Origin: Arthrobacter sp. CAN_C5
GTDB lineage: Bacteria; Actinomycetota; Actinomycetes; Actinomycetales; Micrococcaceae
Direction: 5' to 3'
NCBI RefSeq assembly: GCF_017875735.1
Contig: NZ_JAGGMZ010000001.1
Coordinates: forward strand, 1,364,001-1,428,000
DNA length: 64,000 nt
Shown: piece by piece, positions 19,082 through 28,556 of the stretch
How the letters are laid out: each line of letters begins with the position of its first letter
Numbering within the stretch: position 1 is the first letter of the stretch
Notes under the pieces: generated by a model
The model's input: only the letters and a program-made list of their open reading frames with translations
Databases searched by the model: none
What the model was told of the DNA's origin: nothing
Position numbers and translations under genes: made by a program

Positions 19082-20530
19082 ATGACTGATCACTCCGCCC
19101 GGCCCACCACGGGGCCCGAAGTCGTAGGCGAAACGGCGAACCTGCGCCCGCTGACCATCGGGATCATCGCCATCATCACCTGTGCCGCCTTCGAGGCGAT
19201 GGCGGTGACGACGGCGATGCCTGCGGTGGTCGCTGACCTGGACGGGGTCTCCGGGTACGGTCTGGCCTTTTCGATGTACCTCACGGCGTCGCTGCTGGGC
19301 ACGGTGATCGCCGGTACCTGGTGTGACCGGGCGGGTGCGCGTCCGGCACTCGCCGTCGGCATGTTCGTCATGATCGCAGGGCTGCTGGTCTCGGGTGCCG
19401 CGGGTGAGTTCTGGATGGTCACGGCTGGTCGGGCCGTCTCGGGACTGGGCGGTGGCTTCATGGTGGTAGCCGTTTATGTGATCATCGGGGGAGCATACCC
19501 CCAGCACCGCCAACCGGTGATCTTCGGCTGGTTATCCGCGGCCTGGGTGCTGCCCTCGCTGATCGGTCCAGCGGTAGCTGGCTATCTGGCGGGAGAAGTC
19601 TCCTGGCGCCTGGTCTTCCTCGGGGTGGCACCGATCGTCCTCGCGGCCTTCGCCCTGGTCTGGCCGAGAACCGCCGCACTGGCGCCACCAGAGCCCGGCG
19701 CAGGGAACCGGCACGACGGACGACGGCGTGCCCTCACCGGGCTGGGTCTTGCCGGGGGAGTCCTGGCGGCCCAGATTGCGGTGAACCGGCTCGCAGCCCA
19801 GGGCGTGGCCGGTGACGCCGGGTCGGTGCTGCTGGTGACGCTCGCCATCGCCGGCGTGATCGTTGCGGCGGTGACCTTCCCCCGCCTCCTGCCGAAAGGG
19901 ACAGTACGCCTGGCTCCCGGACTGCCCAGTATTATCGCCACCCGCGGCCTGGTGACAGCCGCGTTCTTCGGCGCGGAGGCCTTCCTGCCGCTGATGCTGG
20001 TCACCTCCCGGGGAATGGATGAGGCGACCGCCGGGCTGAGCCTCAGCGCAGGTGCCCTGGGCTGGAGCGCTGGGGCTTTTGTGCAGGCGCGGGTCACGTT
20101 CCGCAGGCAATGGTTGTTGGTGATCGGGGCGTCGGTGCTGTCGATGAGCATTGGCCTGCTGGCCCTTGCCTCGGACCCGGTAGTGCCGTTCTGGGTTCTG
20201 GTGCTGGTCTGGACGCTGGCTGGCTTTGCCATGGGAATGACCCTGTCCAGCACCTCGGTGCTGGTGCTGAAGCTCTCACCGGCCCAGGAGCGGGGAAAGA
20301 ACTCGTCGTCGCTACAGCTCAGCGACCAGCTGGGCGGGGTGGTCGGAACCACTATCGCTGGCGGGCTTTTCGCCCTGCTGCGTGACCCGTCCAACCCGGG
20401 ACAGGTGGGCGTGTTTGTTGCGATTTGGCTGGCTCTGTGCCTCTTCGCGGTTGCCGGTATAGTTGCCGGTTTGAGGGGGGCACTGGGGTCCTCTGATGAT
20501 CCCAGCGCACTTGCACCCAGGCACCCGTAG
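19082..20530 (+). CDS. MFS transporter (drug-efflux-like)
   Basis: A 482-residue polytopic permease with about 12-14 hydrophobic segments. The loop after helix 2 carries GTWCDRAGARPALAVG, matching the MFS motif A, and helix 4 carries AGRAVSGLGGGFM. The pattern is closest to the DHA2 (EmrB/QacA-like) drug:H+ antiporters, but the substrate cannot be read from sequence. No regulator gene is adjacent. It lies 24 bp upstream of the helicase gene and may be transcribed with it. Confidence 0.88.
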   Translation: MTDHSARPTTGPEVVGETANLRPLTIGIIAIITCAAFEAMAVTTAMPAVVADLDGVSGYGLAFSMYLTASLLGTVIAGTWCDRAGARPALAVGMFVMIAGLLVSGAAGEFWMVTAGRAVSGLGGGFMVVAVYVIIGGAYPQHRQPVIFGWLSAAWVLPSLIGPAVAGYLAGEVSWRLVFLGVAPIVLAAFALVWPRTAALAPPEPGAGNRHDGRRRALTGLGLAGGVLAAQIAVNRLAAQGVAGDAGSVLLVTLAIAGVIVAAVTFPRLLPKGTVRLAPGLPSIIATRGLVTAAFFGAEAFLPLMLVTSRGMDEATAGLSLSAGALGWSAGAFVQARVTFRRQWLLVIGASVLSMSIGLLALASDPVVPFWVLVLVWTLAGFAMGMTLSSTSVLVLKLSPAQERGKNSSSLQLSDQLGGVVGTTIAGGLFALLRDPSNPGQVGVFVAIWLALCLFAVAGIVAGLRGALGSSDDPSALAPRHP

Positions 20531-20554
20531 GCATGGAAAGGTTTCTTCTTAAGC

Positions 20555-22348
20555 GTGAGTAATAACATGCTCTTTGGCGTTGCCCCTGCCGCAGGTGCGT
20601 CGCTGCCGCCGGCCTACCCGGAACGGGCAGCGTGGGGCACCGCCCCCAAGCTGCGCCAGTGGCAGGAACAGGCGCTCGCCAAGTACTTCAGTACTGGTCC
20701 CCAGGACTTTCTCGCCGTTGCTACCCCGGGTGCAGGTAAAACCACCTTCGCACTGCGGGTGGCCACCGAGCTGGTGGAGCGCGGCACCATCAACCGGATC
20801 ACCATCGTCGCCCCGACCGACCACCTGAAGCGTCAGTGGGCCGACGCTGCCGCGCGGATCGGTCTGGCCATCGACCCCAACTTCCGGAATGCCGACGGAC
20901 GCCACGGCCAGGGTTTCATCGGTGTGGCTGTGACTTACGCGCAGGTGGCCAGCAAACCGATGCTGCATCGCGCGAAGACCGAGGCCGCACGGACCCTGGT
21001 TATTCTGGACGAAATTCACCACGGCGGCGACGCCCTGTCCTGGGGCGACGGTATCCGGGAAGCATTTGAGCCCGCGACCCGGCGGCTGGCGCTGACCGGT
21101 ACCCCGTTCCGTTCAGACACCGCCGCCATCCCGTTTGTGGAGTACGCAGCGGACGACGACGGCATCCGGCGTTCGAAGTCCGACTACACCTACGGGTATG
21201 GAGAAGCGCTCCGGGACCATGTGGTGCGTCCGGTCATCTTCATGGCCTACTCGGGGCAGATGCGCTGGCGCACCAGCGCCGGTGAGGAGATGGCAGCCTC
21301 ACTCGGTGAGGCAGCCGTCACCAAGGACATCACCGCGCATGCCTGGCGGACCGCGCTGAACCCGACCGGCGAGTGGATCCCGGCGGTCCTCGCCGCTGCC
21401 GACAAACGACTTTCCGAGGTGCGGCGCACAGTGGCCGACGCCGGCGGAATGGTCATCGCCACCGATCACGACGACGCCCGCGCCTACGCTGGTCTCCTGA
21501 AGCGAATCACCGGTGAGTCCCCGATTGTGATTCTCTCGGATGACGCGAAGGCCTCCGAGAAGATCGAGGAATACTCGGCGGGCGAGCAACGCTGGATGGT
21601 GGCCGTCCGCATGGTGTCCGAAGGCGTGGACGTGCCACGGCTCGCCGTCGGCGTCTACGCGACGTCCACGGCGACGCCCCTGTTCTTCGCCCAGGCGGTC
21701 GGCCGCTTTGTGCGTGCGCGACGCCGGGGGGAGACCGCATCGGTCTTCCTGCCCTCGGTTCCCAACCTGATGATCCTCGCCAACCAGCTGGAACTGGAGC
21801 GGGACCACGCCCTGGACCGGCCAAAGACCGACGAGGACGGGTTTGCCCCCGAGGAAGCGCTGATGGAGGAGGCGAACCGTTCCGAGAAGGCCTCCGACGA
21901 GCTGACCAAGCAGAAGTTCGAGGCCCTCGAGTCACAGGCGTCCTTTGACCGGGTGCTTTTCGACGGCGGCGAGTTCGGTACCGGCGGGGAGATGGGGAGT
22001 GAGGATGAACAGGACTTCCTGGGCATCCCCGGACTGCTCGACGCCGACCAGGTGGGAGTGCTGCTGCGGCAACGTCAGCAGGAGCAGCAGACCCGGCGAG
22101 GACGCAAGGGCGGAGCCGTTGCGCCAGCGCCGGAGCCGCTGGTCGTGGATCACCGGATGCTGACCGAGCTGCGTGGCGAGCTCGCGAAGAACGTTTCGGC
22201 GTGGTCGGCGCGCTCCGGCATGCCGCACGGCGTGGTGCACACCGAGTTGCGGAAGGCCTGCGGTGGCCCCGCAGTGGCCCAGGCCAACGAGGATCAGTTG
22301 CAGCGTCGGTTGAAGAAGCTGCAGGACTGGTTTATCGGCCGCAAATAG
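20555..22348 (+). CDS. Superfamily 2 DEAD/DEAH-type helicase
   Basis: A 597-residue SF2 helicase with an uninterrupted motor. The Q-like motif LRQWQEQAL is near residue 34, motif I is ATPGAGKTTF (about 56-65), motif Ia lies in IVAPTDHLKRQW, motif II is DEIHHGGD, motif III is LTGTPFRS, and motif VI is QAVGRFVRARRRGE. The C-terminal third (about 400-597) is charged, with QRQQEQQTRRGRKGG and a helical end, and could bind nucleic acid. The start is GTG. The family is common in actinobacteria and its exact role is not established; no nuclease or methylase gene nearby suggests a defence system. Confidence 0.9.
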   Translation: MSNNMLFGVAPAAGASLPPAYPERAAWGTAPKLRQWQEQALAKYFSTGPQDFLAVATPGAGKTTFALRVATELVERGTINRITIVAPTDHLKRQWADAAARIGLAIDPNFRNADGRHGQGFIGVAVTYAQVASKPMLHRAKTEAARTLVILDEIHHGGDALSWGDGIREAFEPATRRLALTGTPFRSDTAAIPFVEYAADDDGIRRSKSDYTYGYGEALRDHVVRPVIFMAYSGQMRWRTSAGEEMAASLGEAAVTKDITAHAWRTALNPTGEWIPAVLAAADKRLSEVRRTVADAGGMVIATDHDDARAYAGLLKRITGESPIVILSDDAKASEKIEEYSAGEQRWMVAVRMVSEGVDVPRLAVGVYATSTATPLFFAQAVGRFVRARRRGETASVFLPSVPNLMILANQLELERDHALDRPKTDEDGFAPEEALMEEANRSEKASDELTKQKFEALESQASFDRVLFDGGEFGTGGEMGSEDEQDFLGIPGLLDADQVGVLLRQRQQEQQTRRGRKGGAVAPAPEPLVVDHRMLTELRGELAKNVSAWSARSGMPHGVVHTELRKACGGPAVAQANEDQLQRRLKKLQDWFIGRK

Positions 22349-22361
22349 GGGCCGACGTTCC

Positions 22362-22378
22362 CGGTGCCCGAGGCACCG
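22362..22378. terminator. Bidirectional hairpin between convergent genes
   Basis: CGGTGCC-CGA-GGCACCG is a perfect 7-bp stem with a three-base loop, centred in the 36-bp gap between the helicase gene and the convergent coiled-coil gene. Confidence 0.6.
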
Positions 22379-22384
22379 AAAGTG

Positions 22385-23284
22385 CTAGTCGACCGAGACT
22401 ATCGGCACGCCCAGGTAGTTGGCTGACCCATCGCTGAAGTTCAGCTGCGCGTGGGAGCCGCCACCCCTGGCATAGACGTACAGCGACGCGGTCACCCGCA
22501 GGTAGGCCATGTCCGCACCGAGCAGCTGCGCGTAGTACATGGTCCGCCAGCCATCAAAACGATCATTGATATTGATGTTGTCGTCCGAAATGCTCAGCAC
22601 ATTTGTCGTTGCCGATGCCTTGTAATTGTATTGGTAGCCAATTGTCGTCAGGTCGATTTTGACCTTCGCTTCCTTGGAATCCCAGAACCCGTCGTCAGCC
22701 CTCACAATATGGAACCCGTTGAAGGGAACATAGACGGTGTGCGAGTAGTTGCGGTTTAGCGGTGCCAAATAGGTGAACCACCAGTCCATATACACGGTGA
22801 ACGATCCCGCACCCGTGCCGAACAGACCGGATCCCGCGCCGCTGGCAAACGTCGAGGCGTCAATGGTTCCCGGGTTGTACCCCTGCCAGTACACTGCCCC
22901 GTTTGAACCGTGCAGCGTTCCATAGTAGGGATAGACCCAGCCGACGGCGCTCGCCTCAGCGGCGAGGCTGCCCCGCACCAGCCCGGGATGGGCGGCGGCC
23001 GAGACTTCGGGGGCTACCTCATAGCCGGACATTTTCTGGACGATGGACTCGGTGTCCTTGACCGTGTCGGCTGCGAGGTCCTGATGGGTCTTGTCCTGTG
23101 CGACGAGGGCCTTGGAAAGCTCGTCAGGCAGTTCCTTCTGCAACTGGCTCAGCCGGGCACCGCCGCTTTTCTCCAGCTGCTCCAGCCGGTTCGCTTCAGT
23201 TTTCTGCAGGTCGACCACCTCTTCCCGCCGTTCGGCGACGAGTTGCTCGAGTACCTGGTCCACCTCGGTGGTAATCCGTGTCAT
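22385..23284 (-). CDS. Unrecognised protein: N-terminal coiled coil and aromatic-rich C-terminal domain
   Basis: A 299-residue protein I cannot assign. Residues 1-90 are strongly helical and charged (for example VAERREEVVDLQKTEANRLE, then DELSKALVAQDKTHQDL), consistent with a coiled coil. Residues 105-299 are rich in Tyr, Trp, Gly and Asn with alternating hydrophobic runs (WVYPYYGTLHGSNGAVYWQG, TVYMDWWFTYLAPLNRNYSH), suggesting a beta-sandwich. No signal peptide or transmembrane helix is visible. The ATG at 23284 was chosen because AGGA lies eight bases upstream; ATG 23293 is an alternative. It is divergent from a metzincin protease across an AT-rich spacer, which hints at a functional pair. 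Confidence 0.65.
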   Translation of the reverse strand: MTRITTEVDQVLEQLVAERREEVVDLQKTEANRLEQLEKSGGARLSQLQKELPDELSKALVAQDKTHQDLAADTVKDTESIVQKMSGYEVAPEVSAAAHPGLVRGSLAAEASAVGWVYPYYGTLHGSNGAVYWQGYNPGTIDASTFASGAGSGLFGTGAGSFTVYMDWWFTYLAPLNRNYSHTVYVPFNGFHIVRADDGFWDSKEAKVKIDLTTIGYQYNYKASATTNVLSISDDNININDRFDGWRTMYYAQLLGADMAYLRVTASLYVYARGGGSHAQLNFSDGSANYLGVPIVSVD

Positions 23285-23368
23285 GGTGTTCATCCTCAAT
23301 CAATAGTTGAAGGTCAGTTATTGGGTATTGCGTGAGAAATTAAACTGTACAAAGACTGCGTTATCCGA

Positions 23369-23419
23369 GTGTTATTTTTTCGCACCGTATTTGATGCTTA
23401 TGGAACAAATGAATAACAC
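23369..23419. promoter_or_regulatory. AT-rich divergent promoter region with spaced inverted repeat
   Basis: Within the 238-bp spacer 23285-23522, GTGTTATT (23369-23376) is mirrored by AATAACAC (23412-23419) 35 bp away. The spacer is far more AT-rich than the rest of the window and must hold promoters for both the coiled-coil and the protease gene. I see no convincing -35/-10 pair, so regulator binding is inferred from the repeat alone. Confidence 0.4.
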
Positions 23420-23522
23420 GCGAGTAACGCCCGGGATGGTGTGATCGAGTGTGCTGCTTCGGCTGGCGTGACGATCGTCCGGCCGAGAACCCAGTCGACC
23501 ACCGGCGCCCAAGGAGCCAGAC

Positions 23523-24551
23523 ATGTCAGAGAATCAACCGCGACCGCACTGCAATCCCAAGCCCCGCATCCCGATCGCCCTACCCGCTGGAATTTCGGAC
23601 CCGCGGATGAGGCTCATCGTGTTGCTGAGAACCAAATGGGTCAACGGCACGGTGCTGCACTATCACTTCCTGGGTGGCCCCGCGGCCCAGCAGGAGGCCG
23701 TCCGGAGTGCCTTCGTGGAGTGGAAAGCGCTCGGGATCGGACTGGATTTCGCAGAGGTTGCGGATCCTGGCGAGGCCGAAATCCGGATCGCCTTCGACCA
23801 GGGCAACGGGTCCTGGTCCTACCTGGGAAAGGATGTTCTGGGCATCGGGGCCACCGAGCCCACCATGAACTTCGGCTGGGACCTCACCACTGATTACGGC
23901 AGGACGACGGCCCTGCACGAGATCGGGCATACCCTCGGCCTGCCGCACGAACACCAGAACCCCTTCGCGGGGATTGTCTGGGACGAACAGAAGGTCTATC
24001 AGTACTTCACCGGCGCGCCCAACGGCTGGACCCGGGACCAGACCTTCCACAACGTCCTCCGGAAGATCAATACGCACGAGGTCGAAGGGTCCAACTGGGA
24101 TCCGGATTCGGTGATGGAGTACTGGTTCCCTGCCGGGCTGATCACTGAGCCAGCGGAGTTCAAGGACGGGCTGACACCCCCGGGTGGGCTCTCGGCAGCG
24201 GACCAGGAGTGGGTACGGCGAACCTATCCCGGTCTCAACGGGTCCACTCCCACGCTCAAGCCATTCGAGTCCGTGGCGTTGTCACTTGTCGCCGGGGCGC
24301 AGGCCGACTTCGTGATCGACCCGCCGTCGTCCCGGTCCTACCAGCTGGGGACCTTTGGCACGGCAGATACGGTGCTCGTGTTGTTCGAGGAGATCGACGG
24401 TGAGCCCCGGTTCCTCGCCGGAGACGACGACAGTGGTGAGGACCGCAACGCCCTGTTCAGCGCGAAACTGATCCAGGGCCGGAGGTATGTGCTCAGGGTC
24501 CGGTTGTACTGGGCGGGGCAGTCGGGTCAGACGGCCGCCATGTACTGGTGA
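23523..24551 (+). CDS. Metzincin-type zinc metalloprotease without signal peptide
   Basis: A 342-residue protein with the metzincin zinc site HEIGHTLGLPHEH (ligands H132, H136, H142; catalytic E133) and a Met-turn in DPDSVMEYW about 60 residues later. Residues 40-215 form the catalytic domain, ending at LSAADQEWVRRTYPG. The C-terminal 100 residues contain FESVALSLVAGAQADFVID and resemble a beta-sandwich domain. Closest by pattern to astacin/matrixin-like bacterial proteases (M12/M10). The N-terminus is polar (MSENQPRPHCNPKPRIPI), so no Sec or Tat signal is visible, unusual for this class. Divergent from the coiled-coil gene. Confidence 0.85.
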   Translation: MSENQPRPHCNPKPRIPIALPAGISDPRMRLIVLLRTKWVNGTVLHYHFLGGPAAQQEAVRSAFVEWKALGIGLDFAEVADPGEAEIRIAFDQGNGSWSYLGKDVLGIGATEPTMNFGWDLTTDYGRTTALHEIGHTLGLPHEHQNPFAGIVWDEQKVYQYFTGAPNGWTRDQTFHNVLRKINTHEVEGSNWDPDSVMEYWFPAGLITEPAEFKDGLTPPGGLSAADQEWVRRTYPGLNGSTPTLKPFESVALSLVAGAQADFVIDPPSSRSYQLGTFGTADTVLVLFEEIDGEPRFLAGDDDSGEDRNALFSAKLIQGRRYVLRVRLYWAGQSGQTAAMYW

Positions 24552-24557
24552 GCGGGC

Positions 24558-25181
24558 CTAGTCCACTAACTCGACGCCGGCGTCCTCGAGCTCCTCGAGG
24601 GCGGTCTCGACGCCGTCGGGGTGGACTCCGCGGGTATAGCTGAGCAGTACCGCGGTGGTGTAACCGGCCGCAACGGCGTCCAGTGCCGTTGCCCGGACAC
24701 AGAAATCAGTGGCAAGGCCAACCACCGCAACCTCGTCGACCTCGCGCTCGCGGAGCCAGTCGTCGAGTGTGATGGGTTCGTCAGGCGTCAGGTCGTCAAG
24801 GGCGCCGAGCTTCTGCTCTCCGGTCGGCACTTCGTCTTCCGGCGCGAGGACGCCTTCGAAGCCCGAATACGCAGCCTCAAACTGTCCCTTGCGGAACACC
24901 GCCTGAATATTCTCGGTGTCCAGCTCCGGATGGAACTGGGACCCCCGGGTGTCGGCCACGCAGTGCACCGGCCAGGAGTGACGGTAGTCGGGGGTGTCCG
25001 AGAAGTGCGCGCCGGGATCGATGTGCCAGTCCTGGGTGGCGACGATGTGGTCGAACTCGCTCCCTTCCGCGTCGATGAAATCGCTCAGTCGTGCGGCGAC
25101 GTCGGCGCCTCCGTCGACCGCAAGGGAACCTCCCTCACAGAAGTCATTCTGGACGTCGACAATAATCAGGGCCCGGGTCAT
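24558..25181 (-). CDS. pncA: Nicotinamidase / pyrazinamidase
   Basis: Hydrolyses nicotinamide to nicotinate and ammonia in NAD salvage. The 207-residue product has the catalytic triad of the family: D9 in LIIVDVQNDF, the Lys in VFRKGQFEAAYSGFEG, and the Cys in GLATDFCVRATAL; the metal-binding D and H are in ATQDWHIDPGAHF. The ATG overlaps the stop of pncB (ATGA), so pncB and pncA are translationally coupled and supply consecutive salvage steps. Homologues activate the drug pyrazinamide in mycobacteria. Confidence 0.95.
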   Translation of the reverse strand: MTRALIIVDVQNDFCEGGSLAVDGGADVAARLSDFIDAEGSEFDHIVATQDWHIDPGAHFSDTPDYRHSWPVHCVADTRGSQFHPELDTENIQAVFRKGQFEAAYSGFEGVLAPEDEVPTGEQKLGALDDLTPDEPITLDDWLREREVDEVAVVGLATDFCVRATALDAVAAGYTTAVLLSYTRGVHPDGVETALEELEDAGVELVD

Positions 25182-26521
25182 GGCTCCTCCTCAAATTCGG
25201 TGGGAATGGCAGGTTCTCCGCGTTGCAGGCGCATGACCGAGCCAGGCAATTCGCTCATTGACGCGCTGTGGTGGGCCACGGCCCGCCGTACTCCGTCAAC
25301 GCCGGTCCAGCCGGGCAGGATGTCGCCATTGCTGACGAACTGCTGCAGCAGGGGACGGTCGTTGCCGTCGTCGTGCGGGGACCGGCCAATGCCCACTACC
25401 TCGGCCGTGGCAGTGCCCGTGTCGTCGAGTCGACGGAGCGCGTACTTGCGCCCGCCCCGCGACGCCTTGTTCAGTGCGGACTTTGCGACCGAGACGAACT
25501 CGCCGTCGTCGTCGGTCCGGCTTACCAGTTTGTAGACGAGACCCGCGGTGGGGGCTCCCGAACCGGTGACGAGGGAGGTGCCGACGCCGTAGGAATCCAC
25601 GGGCGCGGAGGCGAGCGACGCGATCGCGAACTCGTCGAGGTCGGAGGTGACCACGATGCGTGTGGTGTGGTTGCCAAGGTCGTCCAGGAGCTGGCGGACC
25701 CAGCGGGCCTGGGCCACGAGGTCGCCGGAATCGAGCCTGACCGCTCCCAGCGCGGGGCCGGCCACCTCGACCGCCGTCCGGACACCCTGTTCGACGTCGT
25801 AGGTATCGACGAGCAGCGAGGTGCCGGCGCCGAGCGCGGCGACCTGCGCTGTGAAGGCGTCCCGCTCGGAGTCGTGAAGCAGGGTGAAGGAGTGGGCAGC
25901 CGTGCCAACCGTCTGCACGCCATACCGCCGGCCCGCCTCCAGGTTGGAGGTGCTGGCAAAGCCGCCGATCACCGCTGCCCGTGCGGCCGCGACCGCCGAC
26001 TCTTCCTGGGTGCGGCGCGATCCCATCTCGATGCAGGGCCGTTGGCCCGCGGCGCCTGTCATCCGGGACGCAGCCGAGGCGATCGCACTGTCGTGGTTGA
26101 GGATCGAGAGCACCAGGGTTTCCAGGATGCAGGCTTCGGCGAAGGTGCCCTCGACTATCAGGATGGGGGAGTGCGGGAAGTAGGCTTCGCCCTCGGCGTA
26201 GCCCCAGATGTTTCCGCTGAAGCGGAAATCGGCCAGCCAGTCCAGCGTCAGGCTGTCCACCACTCCGGCGGAGGACAGATGGTCGAGCTCCTCGGCGCCG
26301 AAGCGGAAGTTCTCGAGGCTGTCAAGGAGCCGTCCGGTCCCGGCGACCACCCCGTAGCGGCGTCCTTCCGGGAGTCTCCTGGGGAAGGCCTCGAAAACTG
26401 ACTTCCGGTGGGCTGCTCCGGAGTGCAGGGCGGCCTGCAGCATGGTCAGCTCATAGTGGTCCGTATAGAGGGCGGTACTGGCCCGGGTGCTCATGACCGG
26501 GGCGGCGTCGGTGGGGCTCAC
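25178..26521 (-). CDS. pncB: Nicotinate phosphoribosyltransferase
   Basis: Joins nicotinate to PRPP to give nicotinate mononucleotide. The 447-residue product has the family sequences [13 protein letters not shown] at the N-terminus, the phosphorylatable His region [14 protein letters not shown], and VRLDSGDL and GVGTSLVTG for PRPP binding. I prefer the GTG at 26521 (MSPTDAAPV) over the TTG at 26527 because a TAGAGT hexamer lies exactly seven bases upstream of the GTG. It forms an operon with pncA and is divergent from clpS across about 75 bp, an arrangement shared with M. tuberculosis (pncB1/Rv1331). Confidence 0.95.
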   Translation of the reverse strand: MSPTDAAPVMSTRASTALYTDHYELTMLQAALHSGAAHRKSVFEAFPRRLPEGRRYGVVAGTGRLLDSLENFRFGAEELDHLSSAGVVDSLTLDWLADFRFSGNIWGYAEGEAYFPHSPILIVEGTFAEACILETLVLSILNHDSAIASAASRMTGAAGQRPCIEMGSRRTQEESAVAAARAAVIGGFASTSNLEAGRRYGVQTVGTAAHSFTLLHDSERDAFTAQVAALGAGTSLLVDTYDVEQGVRTAVEVAGPALGAVRLDSGDLVAQARWVRQLLDDLGNHTTRIVVTSDLDEFAIASLASAPVDSYGVGTSLVTGSGAPTAGLVYKLVSRTDDDGEFVSVAKSALNKASRGGRKYALRRLDDTGTATAEVVGIGRSPHDDGNDRPLLQQFVSNGDILPGWTGVDGVRRAVAHHSASMSELPGSVMRLQRGEPAIPTEFEEEP

Positions 26522-26528
26522 ATGCAAA

Positions 26529-26534
26529 ACTCTA
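26529..26534 (-). promoter_or_regulatory. Leaderless -10 element for pncB-pncA
   Basis: TAGAGT on the minus strand ends seven bases before the preferred GTG start of pncB. There is no Shine-Dalgarno sequence. Confidence 0.5.
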
Positions 26535-26584
26535 GCCCCTCAGCAGTGCCGAGGACCCGGACTCCTATCGTCGGTGCCCGGTCC

Positions 26585-26590
26585 TACAAT
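26585..26590 (+). promoter_or_regulatory. Leaderless -10 element for clpS
   Basis: TACAAT, close to the consensus -10, ends six bases before the clpS ATG. It faces the pncB element 51 bp away, so two leaderless promoters diverge from one short spacer. Confidence 0.6.
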
Positions 26591-26596
26591 GGTTCT

Positions 26597-26905
26597 ATGA
26601 CAGTTGGCACCGCTCCGGACACCGAACGCCTCGAGGAAACGGACACCGAGCAGCTGACGGCCAGCGACATCCCCTGGGTGGTGATCGTCTGGAACGACCC
26701 CGTGAACCTGATGAGCTACGTCAGCTACGTGTTCCAGACCTATTTCGGCTACAGCGAGGCCAAGGCGCACAAGCTCATGATGGAAGTCCATGAGGCGGGC
26801 AGATCGGTGGTGGCCGGTGGAAGTCGTGAGGAAGCTGAACGCGACACGCTCGCCATGCACTCCTACGGGCTGTGGGCGACGTTCCAGAAGTCGGATGCAC
26901 CCTAG
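26597..26905 (+). CDS. clpS: ATP-dependent Clp protease adaptor ClpS
   Basis: Delivers N-degron substrates to ClpC/ClpA. The 102-residue product has a disordered N-terminus, then the core with the conserved sequences [20 protein letters not shown] (residues 27-46) and [17 protein letters not shown]. These include the Asn-Asp pair and the Met and His residues that line the N-degron pocket. The DUF2017 gene follows after 64 bp, as in M. tuberculosis Rv1331-Rv1332. Confidence 0.95.
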   Translation: MTVGTAPDTERLEETDTEQLTASDIPWVVIVWNDPVNLMSYVSYVFQTYFGYSEAKAHKLMMEVHEAGRSVVAGGSREEAERDTLAMHSYGLWATFQKSDAP

Positions 26906-26969
26906 GATCTGTCCCAGCTAGCCCGAGCGATCACTATTTTCGATGGTGACTGCGCGATAAGGAGAATTT

Positions 26970-27530
26970 TTGGCCAAGGCATTCAAGGCAACCCGCCGCG
27001 GAATCATCGGCACCCTGGACCCGGGGGAGCGGCAGTTGCTGCGCAAACTGTTCGAGGACATCATCGAACTGCTCGAGCCCGCCGAACCCGCCGACGCCGA
27101 CCCCCTGGCGGCGATGGTGGGGGTGGACAGTGTCGCCGTCGCCCCCTCCGACAGTGCCGTCCGGCGGCTGCTGCCTGATGCGGTCCGCGACGACGACGAC
27201 GAGGCGCTGGAGTTCCGCCGCCTGACCGAGCGGTCCCTGCGGGAAGACAAGATCGGCACCCTGCGCGGCAGCGCCGTGCTGCTCGAATCCAGCCCGATGA
27301 CCCTGAGCGCCGACCAGGCGCGGCTCATGGCGCGTGCCCTCAACGACGTGCGGCTGGTCCTCGCGGACCGGCTGAAGATCGAATCCGACGAGGACGCCGC
27401 GCGCCTCCACGAGATTGACGACGTCGCCGACGCTGACGACGTCGAGACCTATCTGGCACTCGTCTACAACTTCACGAGCTGGCTCCAGGAGTCACTGATC
27501 CAGGCCCTGTTTGGGCTCAAGGACAAGTGA
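26970..27530 (+). CDS. DUF2017 family protein
   Basis: A 186-residue soluble, acidic, mostly helical protein. Conserved-looking blocks are FKATRRGIIGTLDPGERQLL, DPLAAMVG and VYNFTSWLQESLIQALFG. It begins with TTG, justified by a clear AAGGAG five bases upstream. DUF2017 is actinobacterial and sits next to clpS (Rv1332 in M. tuberculosis). The linkage suggests a role in Clp-dependent proteolysis, but no function is established. Confidence 0.85.
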   Translation: MAKAFKATRRGIIGTLDPGERQLLRKLFEDIIELLEPAEPADADPLAAMVGVDSVAVAPSDSAVRRLLPDAVRDDDDEALEFRRLTERSLREDKIGTLRGSAVLLESSPMTLSADQARLMARALNDVRLVLADRLKIESDEDAARLHEIDDVADADDVETYLALVYNFTSWLQESLIQALFGLKDK

Positions 27531-27620
27531 ATTTCCTGCCCCCGCGCTCCATCGCTGTGACTAATTACACTGGCGGCTGGTTCGTCTAATGCCTGTCGCA
27601 GGTCTTATGGTCGGTAGATT

Positions 27621-28556
27621 ATGACCAACGTCCCGGGTGAGATTTCATCGCTGAAACGAACCGAGGCCCCGATCGGTATCTTCGATTCGGGCGTCGGCGG
27701 GCTGACCGTCGCCCGCGCCATCATTGACCAGCTGCCGCAGGAGTCGATCCTGTACGTCGGCGACACCGCTCACGGCCCCTATGGGCCGCTCCCGATCGCC
27801 AAGGTGCGTGCCCACGCGCTCGGCGTCATGGATGAACTGGTCGATTCCGGAGTGAAACTCCTGGTCATCGCGTGCAACTCCGCCTCTGCCGCGGTGCTCC
27901 GTGACGCCCGCGAACGCTACACCGCCCGGTACGGCATCCCGGTGATCGAAGTGATCCAGCCAGCCGTCCGGCGTGCCGTTGCGTCCACCCGCAGCGGAAA
28001 GATCGGTGTCATCGGGACGTCCGCGACGGTGGGTTCCCGTGCCTACGAGGACACGTTTGCTGCCGCGCCGCACCTGTCCATCACGTCGGCCGCCTGCCCC
28101 GATTTCGTCAAGTTCGTCGAGGCGGGGATCACCTCCGGCCCCGAGCTTCTCTCCACCGCCCAGCAGTACCTGCAACCGCTCAAGCGTGCCAGGGTCGACA
28201 CCCTCGTGCTGGGATGCACGCATTATCCGCTGCTGACCGGGGCAATCTCCTACGTCATGGGGGACGCGGTCACGCTGGTCTCCAGCGCCGAAGAGACCGC
28301 CAAAGATGTGTACCGGGCCCTAATCTCCCATGACCTGGAACGGGTGGGGGAATCGGCACCGAAGCACCATTTCGTGGCTACCGGCGACGCCCAGCGTTTC
28401 GGTGAACTGGCCCGTCGCTTCCTCGGCCCCGAGGTGCTCAGCGTCGAACACGTGGACCACGTGGCGGCGCAGTACCCGACGGGGAGCATGGCGCGGATCA
28501 CCCCGGAGATGATCGCCACCGCCCGCGCCGATGCCATCGGGAACTCCCGCCCATGA
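27621..28556 (+). CDS. murI: Glutamate racemase
   Basis: Makes D-glutamate for peptidoglycan. The 311-residue product has the paired catalytic cysteines C85 in VIACNSASA and C199 in [11 protein letters not shown], with D22-S23 in IFDSGVGG at the N-terminus. The C-terminus is about 40 residues longer than in E. coli-type enzymes of similar core size. No Shine-Dalgarno sequence is evident, and TAGATT lies directly against the ATG, so the exact start is a little uncertain. The next gene overlaps by 4 bp (ATGA). Confidence 0.95.
   Translation: MTNVPGEISSLKRTEAPIGIFDSGVGGLTVARAIIDQLPQESILYVGDTAHGPYGPLPIAKVRAHALGVMDELVDSGVKLLVIACNSASAAVLRDARERYTARYGIPVIEVIQPAVRRAVASTRSGKIGVIGTSATVGSRAYEDTFAAAPHLSITSAACPDFVKFVEAGITSGPELLSTAQQYLQPLKRARVDTLVLGCTHYPLLTGAISYVMGDAVTLVSSAEETAKDVYRALISHDLERVGESAPKHHFVATGDAQRFGELARRFLGPEVLSVEHVDHVAAQYPTGSMARITPEMIATARADAIGNSRP

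Noticed and set aside
20555-22348. The SF2 helicase as part of a phage-defence island
   Set aside because: No nuclease, methylase or other defence partner is adjacent, and the neighbours are an ordinary MFS gene and an unrelated convergent gene.
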